Source: an uncultured Gemmatimonadota bacterium
GTDB lineage: Bacteria; Gemmatimonadota; Gemmatimonadetes; Gemmatimonadales; Gemmatimonadaceae
DNA: 14,517 nucleotides
NCBI GenBank assembly: GCA_946478895.1
Contig: CAMLDY010000059.1
Span: forward strand, 1-14,517
Direction: 5' to 3'
Below are positions 13,506-14,517 of this stretch, one piece after another (the first letter of the stretch is position 1; every line of letters begins with the position of its first letter). The notes beneath the pieces are model-generated. The model was not told where the DNA came from. It ran no database searches and saw nothing but the letters and a program-made list of their open reading frames with translations. The position numbers and the translations under genes were made by a program.

Positions 13506-14330
13506 TTAGTGGTGCTCGCCGTCGTCGTTGCCGTGATGTCCGTCGTGATGATCCTCGCCGCGCTCCTCGTCGTCTTCAAAAGCGTGGAAAGAACGTCTGA
13601 TGTTGTTCTCGATCAGTTGCTGACTGTCGCTGTCAGGAGTTGCAGTGGTCGGATCGATTACCGCTCCGTCGGCATTCACGAACCATTTTCTGACGTCGAT
13701 GCTGACCGTCGCGTTCTTCGTGGTCTCGTCGATGACGAGCGCCGGATCGAATTCCATCTCGAGCTTTGACCGGATCGCCGAGCTGAAGACGAACGGCGCT
13801 CCGTTGAAGGTACCCTCGACGCGAACACTCTTCCCAACGAGATCGGGATGAGCAGAGTTGAAGTCGGTGAATCTGTCGCGAGCGGGCTCGAGCTTCGCCT
13901 CGAGCTCCCGGAAGGTTCCCGCCGGCAATGGAACGTTGATCACTGGATGGAGCGCATCGTCCAGTGGCACATCTACGAGCAGCGGATTGCGCGAGACATC
14001 CTCGCAACCGTCCTCGTGACGGCCGTGATCATCACCTCCTCCGTTATCGTCGTCCGCTTCGGCTTCGCCGACGCAGTCGGGAGTGCCGGTGCGATCGAGC
14101 TCGAGCTTCCCAAAAACGAGTTGAACCTTTTGGATCACCAGCTCGTTCGATTCCCCGACAATCAGGTCGGCTGCGACCCGGTCGGCGGCGCTGGAGACGC
14201 CCGCGTTGGTCGTGAACGACAACTGAACGTCGTGTCTGTTCCCACCGGTGACGTCGCCTGAACACGCGACGATAGTCATCAGGGCCGCGATTCCGGCAAT
14301 CGGCCCGGTGAAGCGCATTGATATTGTCAT
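13506..14330 (-). CDS. Putative lipoprotein with Asp/His-rich segments (DUF4382-like)
   Basis: A 274-residue secreted protein. Residues 1-23 are a lipoprotein signal ending IVAC, with the acylated cysteine expected at 23. The body (about 35-225) alternates beta-like strands: ELVIQKVQLVFGKLEL, VPLPAGTFRELEAKLEPA and KNATVSIDVRKWF. This recalls DUF4382-type carbohydrate-binding-like domains, but that match is by pattern only. Two acidic, His-containing stretches stand out. One is an insert at 92-108 between C86 and C109, which could be closed by a disulfide. The other is the tail 252-274 with six His among Asp, Glu and Gly. Metal binding is plausible. GAGGAG lies six bases before the ATG, supporting the start. 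Its ATG overlaps the stop of the upstream open frame (ATGA). Function unknown; envelope location is likely. Confidence 0.82.
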   Translation of the reverse strand: MTISMRFTGPIAGIAALMTIVACSGDVTGGNRHDVQLSFTTNAGVSSAADRVAADLIVGESNELVIQKVQLVFGKLELDRTGTPDCVGEAEADDDNGGGDDHGRHEDGCEDVSRNPLLVDVPLDDALHPVINVPLPAGTFRELEAKLEPARDRFTDFNSAHPDLVGKSVRVEGTFNGAPFVFSSAIRSKLEMEFDPALVIDETTKNATVSIDVRKWFVNADGAVIDPTTATPDSDSQQLIENNIRRSFHAFEDDEERGEDHHDGHHGNDDGEHH

Positions 14331-14517
14331 TGAGGTCTCCTCGGCATTTCTGCCGCGAATGGTTCCTCGTCGGCTGCGTAGAAAGTACGCCCTTCACCGA
14401 AGCGGACGACCCATTGGAGGGCGGAGGAACCCGGGTCTGGGGCGAGCGACTCATTGCGAACGGTGAAAGACGCTTTGCGCGCGAGCGGCCGCGTGGCTCG
14501 CTGCGTGCGACTGTAGT
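14327..14517 (-). CDS. Possible C-terminal end of an upstream gene, cut by the right edge
   Basis: One minus-strand frame is open from the window edge (14517) to a TGA at 14329-14327, about 62 codons, with no ATG near its beginning, so the start would lie outside. The C-terminal part reads SALQWVVRFGEGRTFYAADE, a plausible protein sequence. The TGA overlaps the lipoprotein ATG as ATGA, the same 4-base coupling seen between the kinase and regulator genes. In GC-rich DNA such a frame can arise by chance, and this area could instead be the lipoprotein's leader and promoter. I recognise no domain. Confidence 0.4.
   Translation of the reverse strand, partial: YSRTQRATRPLARKASFTVRNESLAPDPGSSALQWVVRFGEGRTFYAADEEPFAAEMPRRPQ

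Noticed and set aside
1..14517. tRNA, rRNA, transposase, integrase, phage or toxin-antitoxin genes
   Set aside because: None of the intergenic stretches shows a tRNA-like cloverleaf or rRNA sequence by eye, and no coding region has transposase, recombinase or toxin motifs.

Overview
The window is 14.5 kb of GC-rich bacterial chromosome with no rRNA, tRNA, CRISPR array, transposase or phage gene visible. Gene content suggests a Gram-negative, soil-type heterotroph. It has a PilT-type pilus ATPase, a Tat-exported GMC/gluconate-dehydrogenase-like pair, a UPF0182 membrane protein, a LytS/LytR-type two-component pair, and a tiny protein resembling the plug domain of SusC-type TonB-dependent receptors. 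This mix would fit Gemmatimonadota or a related phylum, but that is inference; no marker gene is present to settle it.

Layout, left to right. (1) 1-1326 (+): 3' part of a DHA2-family drug exporter, cut by the left edge. (2) 1327-1583: convergent intergenic region carrying a 29-nt-period direct repeat and a large imperfect inverted repeat. (3) 1584-3714 (-): two-gene unit, an uncharacterised duplicated-domain protein followed one base later by a PilT-like ATPase with an extra N-terminal domain. (4) 3715-3925: divergent promoter region with a palindrome. (5) 3926-7611 (+): three-gene operon, a GMC flavoprotein with a Cys cluster, a Tat-signal gluconate 2-dehydrogenase subunit 3-like protein, and a Gfo/Idh/MocA oxidoreductase. 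It is best read as a periplasmic sugar or glycoside dehydrogenase system of the glucoside 3-dehydrogenase type. (6) 7711-8019 (+): the 102-aa plug-like exported protein, ended by a strong bidirectional terminator at 8052-8079. (7) 8096-8353 (-): small charged protein of a family often labelled 'plasmid stabilization'. (8) 8465-11290 (+): large UPF0182 membrane protein. (9) 11326-13433 (-): LytTR response regulator and LytS-type histidine kinase, overlapping by 4 bases. (10) 13506-14330 (-): lipoprotein with Asp/His-rich segments, overlapping by 4 bases the end of an open frame that runs off the right edge.

The clearest functional unit is region 5. The GMC subunit has no export signal of its own, so it is probably carried to the periplasm by the Tat-signal small subunit. 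The Gfo/Idh protein would handle the oxidised (keto) sugar or a related step. The cytochrome subunit usual for such dehydrogenases is not in the window. I do not see a clearly new defence or mobile system. The most unusual items are the 1363-1575 repeat structure, the stand-alone plug-like protein, the duplicated-domain protein coupled to pilT, and the Asp/His-rich lipoprotein.
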